From: Chloroflexota bacterium
GTDB taxonomy: Bacteria > Chloroflexota > Limnocylindria > QHBO01
Direction of reading: 5' to 3'
NCBI GenBank assembly: GCA_031177555.1
Contig: JAPSGM010000021.1
Location: forward strand, 1-14,130
DNA length: 14,130 bases
A program made the translations under genes and the position numbers. The notes below the pieces were generated by a model. That model ran no database searches. It saw only the letters and a list, made by a program, of their open reading frames with translations, and had not been told where the DNA came from. This document shows, piece by piece, positions 13,602 through 14,130 of this stretch. How positions within the stretch are numbered: position 1 is the stretch's first letter; the number at the start of each line of letters is the position of its first letter.

Positions 13602-13778
13602 CGAATTAGCCTTCCTGGAATTGTGGAAAACTTCGGACGATGAGCTCTGTGTGGCCCGCTCGTCTGTCGACCTCAAGGTACGGTGGCCCCGTGGCCCCGC
13701 CAATGAGCCGATCGTCTATCGAGTACCACTCCCCCTTCCGACGCTTCCCGCGGATGCCGCCCTAGGTCGCGCGCGCAG

Positions 13779-13795
13779 TAGTACCTGGGGTACTA
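13779..13795. promoter_or_regulatory. Palindromic operator-like site TAGTACC-TGG-GGTACTA
   Basis: Perfect 7-bp inverted arms around a 3-nt centre. A half-site, GAGTACC, recurs at 13730-13736 on the plus strand. Paired TACC/GGTA heptamers of this kind are typical of NarL/LuxR-type response regulator sites. It lies in the upstream region of the WxL locus. The regulator is not in the window. Confidence 0.45.
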
Positions 13796-13853
13796 ACGGC
13801 GGCAGCCGGCAGCCGCGGCACGTCCCTGTCGGGTAGCAGCTGATCGGCCCGAG

Positions 13854-14108
13854 GTGGTGCGAGCCATTGCCGAGTTCCTCCGGCGACGACGGCTGCTGAC
13901 CTCACCGGCGGGGGCGGCCACGGGCAACACTCGCAGCGGACTCGCGCTCGCTGCAAGCCTCGTGGCCGGCTTGGCCGCGGCTGCCCTCCCTTGTCGATTT
14001 CAGGACACCACGCAGCGCCGCCGTCGTCGCGGCTCTTGCCTCTGCCCTGGTGCGCCGGAGACGCTCGGTCTCGATCACGAGCAGGTCGCCCCTTCGCGCC
14101 GCTCGTAA
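13854..14108 (+). CDS. Hypothetical ORF with one hydrophobic segment, doubtful
   Basis: A GTG-start frame of 84 residues: MVRAIAEFLRRRRLLTS, a hydrophobic stretch SGLALAASLVAGLAAAALP (about 28-46), then an Arg-rich tail. After the hydrophobic stretch a neighbouring frame (SAAVVAALASALVRRRR, open to the window end) looks equally membrane-like, so a frameshift or a different gene crossing the right edge is possible. There is no clear ribosome site and no recognised family. Confidence 0.18.
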   Translation: MVRAIAEFLRRRRLLTSPAGAATGNTRSGLALAASLVAGLAAAALPCRFQDTTQRRRRRGSCLCPGAPETLGLDHEQVAPSRRS

Positions 14109-14130
14109 ACGACGTACACGCCGTTTGTCG

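Overview
The window is GC-rich bacterial DNA. Its gene content points to a Gram-positive-type or monoderm lineage, most likely Chloroflexota (a Limnocylindria-like soil or freshwater group), less likely Actinomycetota. The reasons are a BTAD/STAND/BMP fusion regulator, secreted WxL-type proteins with a WxL-interacting membrane partner, and a receiver-linked class III nucleotide cyclase. This placement is an inference; there is no rRNA or other marker gene here.

Layout. Positions 1-1282 hold the end of a JAMM/MPN metalloprotease-like gene, a candidate pair of small divergent ORFs with a repeat pair between them, a bidirectional terminator hairpin, and an ACT-domain protein on the minus strand. 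Positions 1543-1806 hold a doubtful small ORF that runs into the first of three related repeats. Positions 2247-5694 are a tightly overlapping signalling operon: a membrane hybrid histidine kinase, a stand-alone receiver, and a receiver-nucleotide cyclase. Positions 6226-9561 (minus) hold a 974-residue BTAD-STAND-BMP fusion followed by a small membrane protein with two 24-residue repeats. Positions 10152-13601 (minus) are a WxL cell-surface locus: WxL-like protein, WxL-interacting membrane protein, a broken second copy of that protein, and a second WxL-like protein. A short doubtful ORF lies at the right end.

The most unusual structure is a repeat family at 1791-1898, 5683-5893 and 9822-10030. 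All copies lie in the same orientation and each contains an identical 40-nt match to the 5' half of a tRNA-Gly(UCC) gene on the minus strand. The match stops just past the anticodon loop and no 3' half follows. The copies sit exactly between the functional blocks: before the kinase operon, between that operon and the BTAD block, and between the BTAD block and the WxL locus. One copy supplies the stop codon of the cyclase gene. This suggests a mobile or recombinogenic element that bounds gene modules, possibly remnants of repeated integration at a tRNA anticodon loop. No integrase or transposase is visible in the window.

Functionally, the kinase operon should turn an extracytoplasmic signal into cyclic-nucleotide synthesis. 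The BTAD fusion looks like a one-polypeptide ligand-responsive regulator whose ligand domain has lost its first half. The WxL genes encode secreted cell-wall-associated proteins and their membrane anchor. The second WxL-interacting gene is a pseudogene with four separate lesions.
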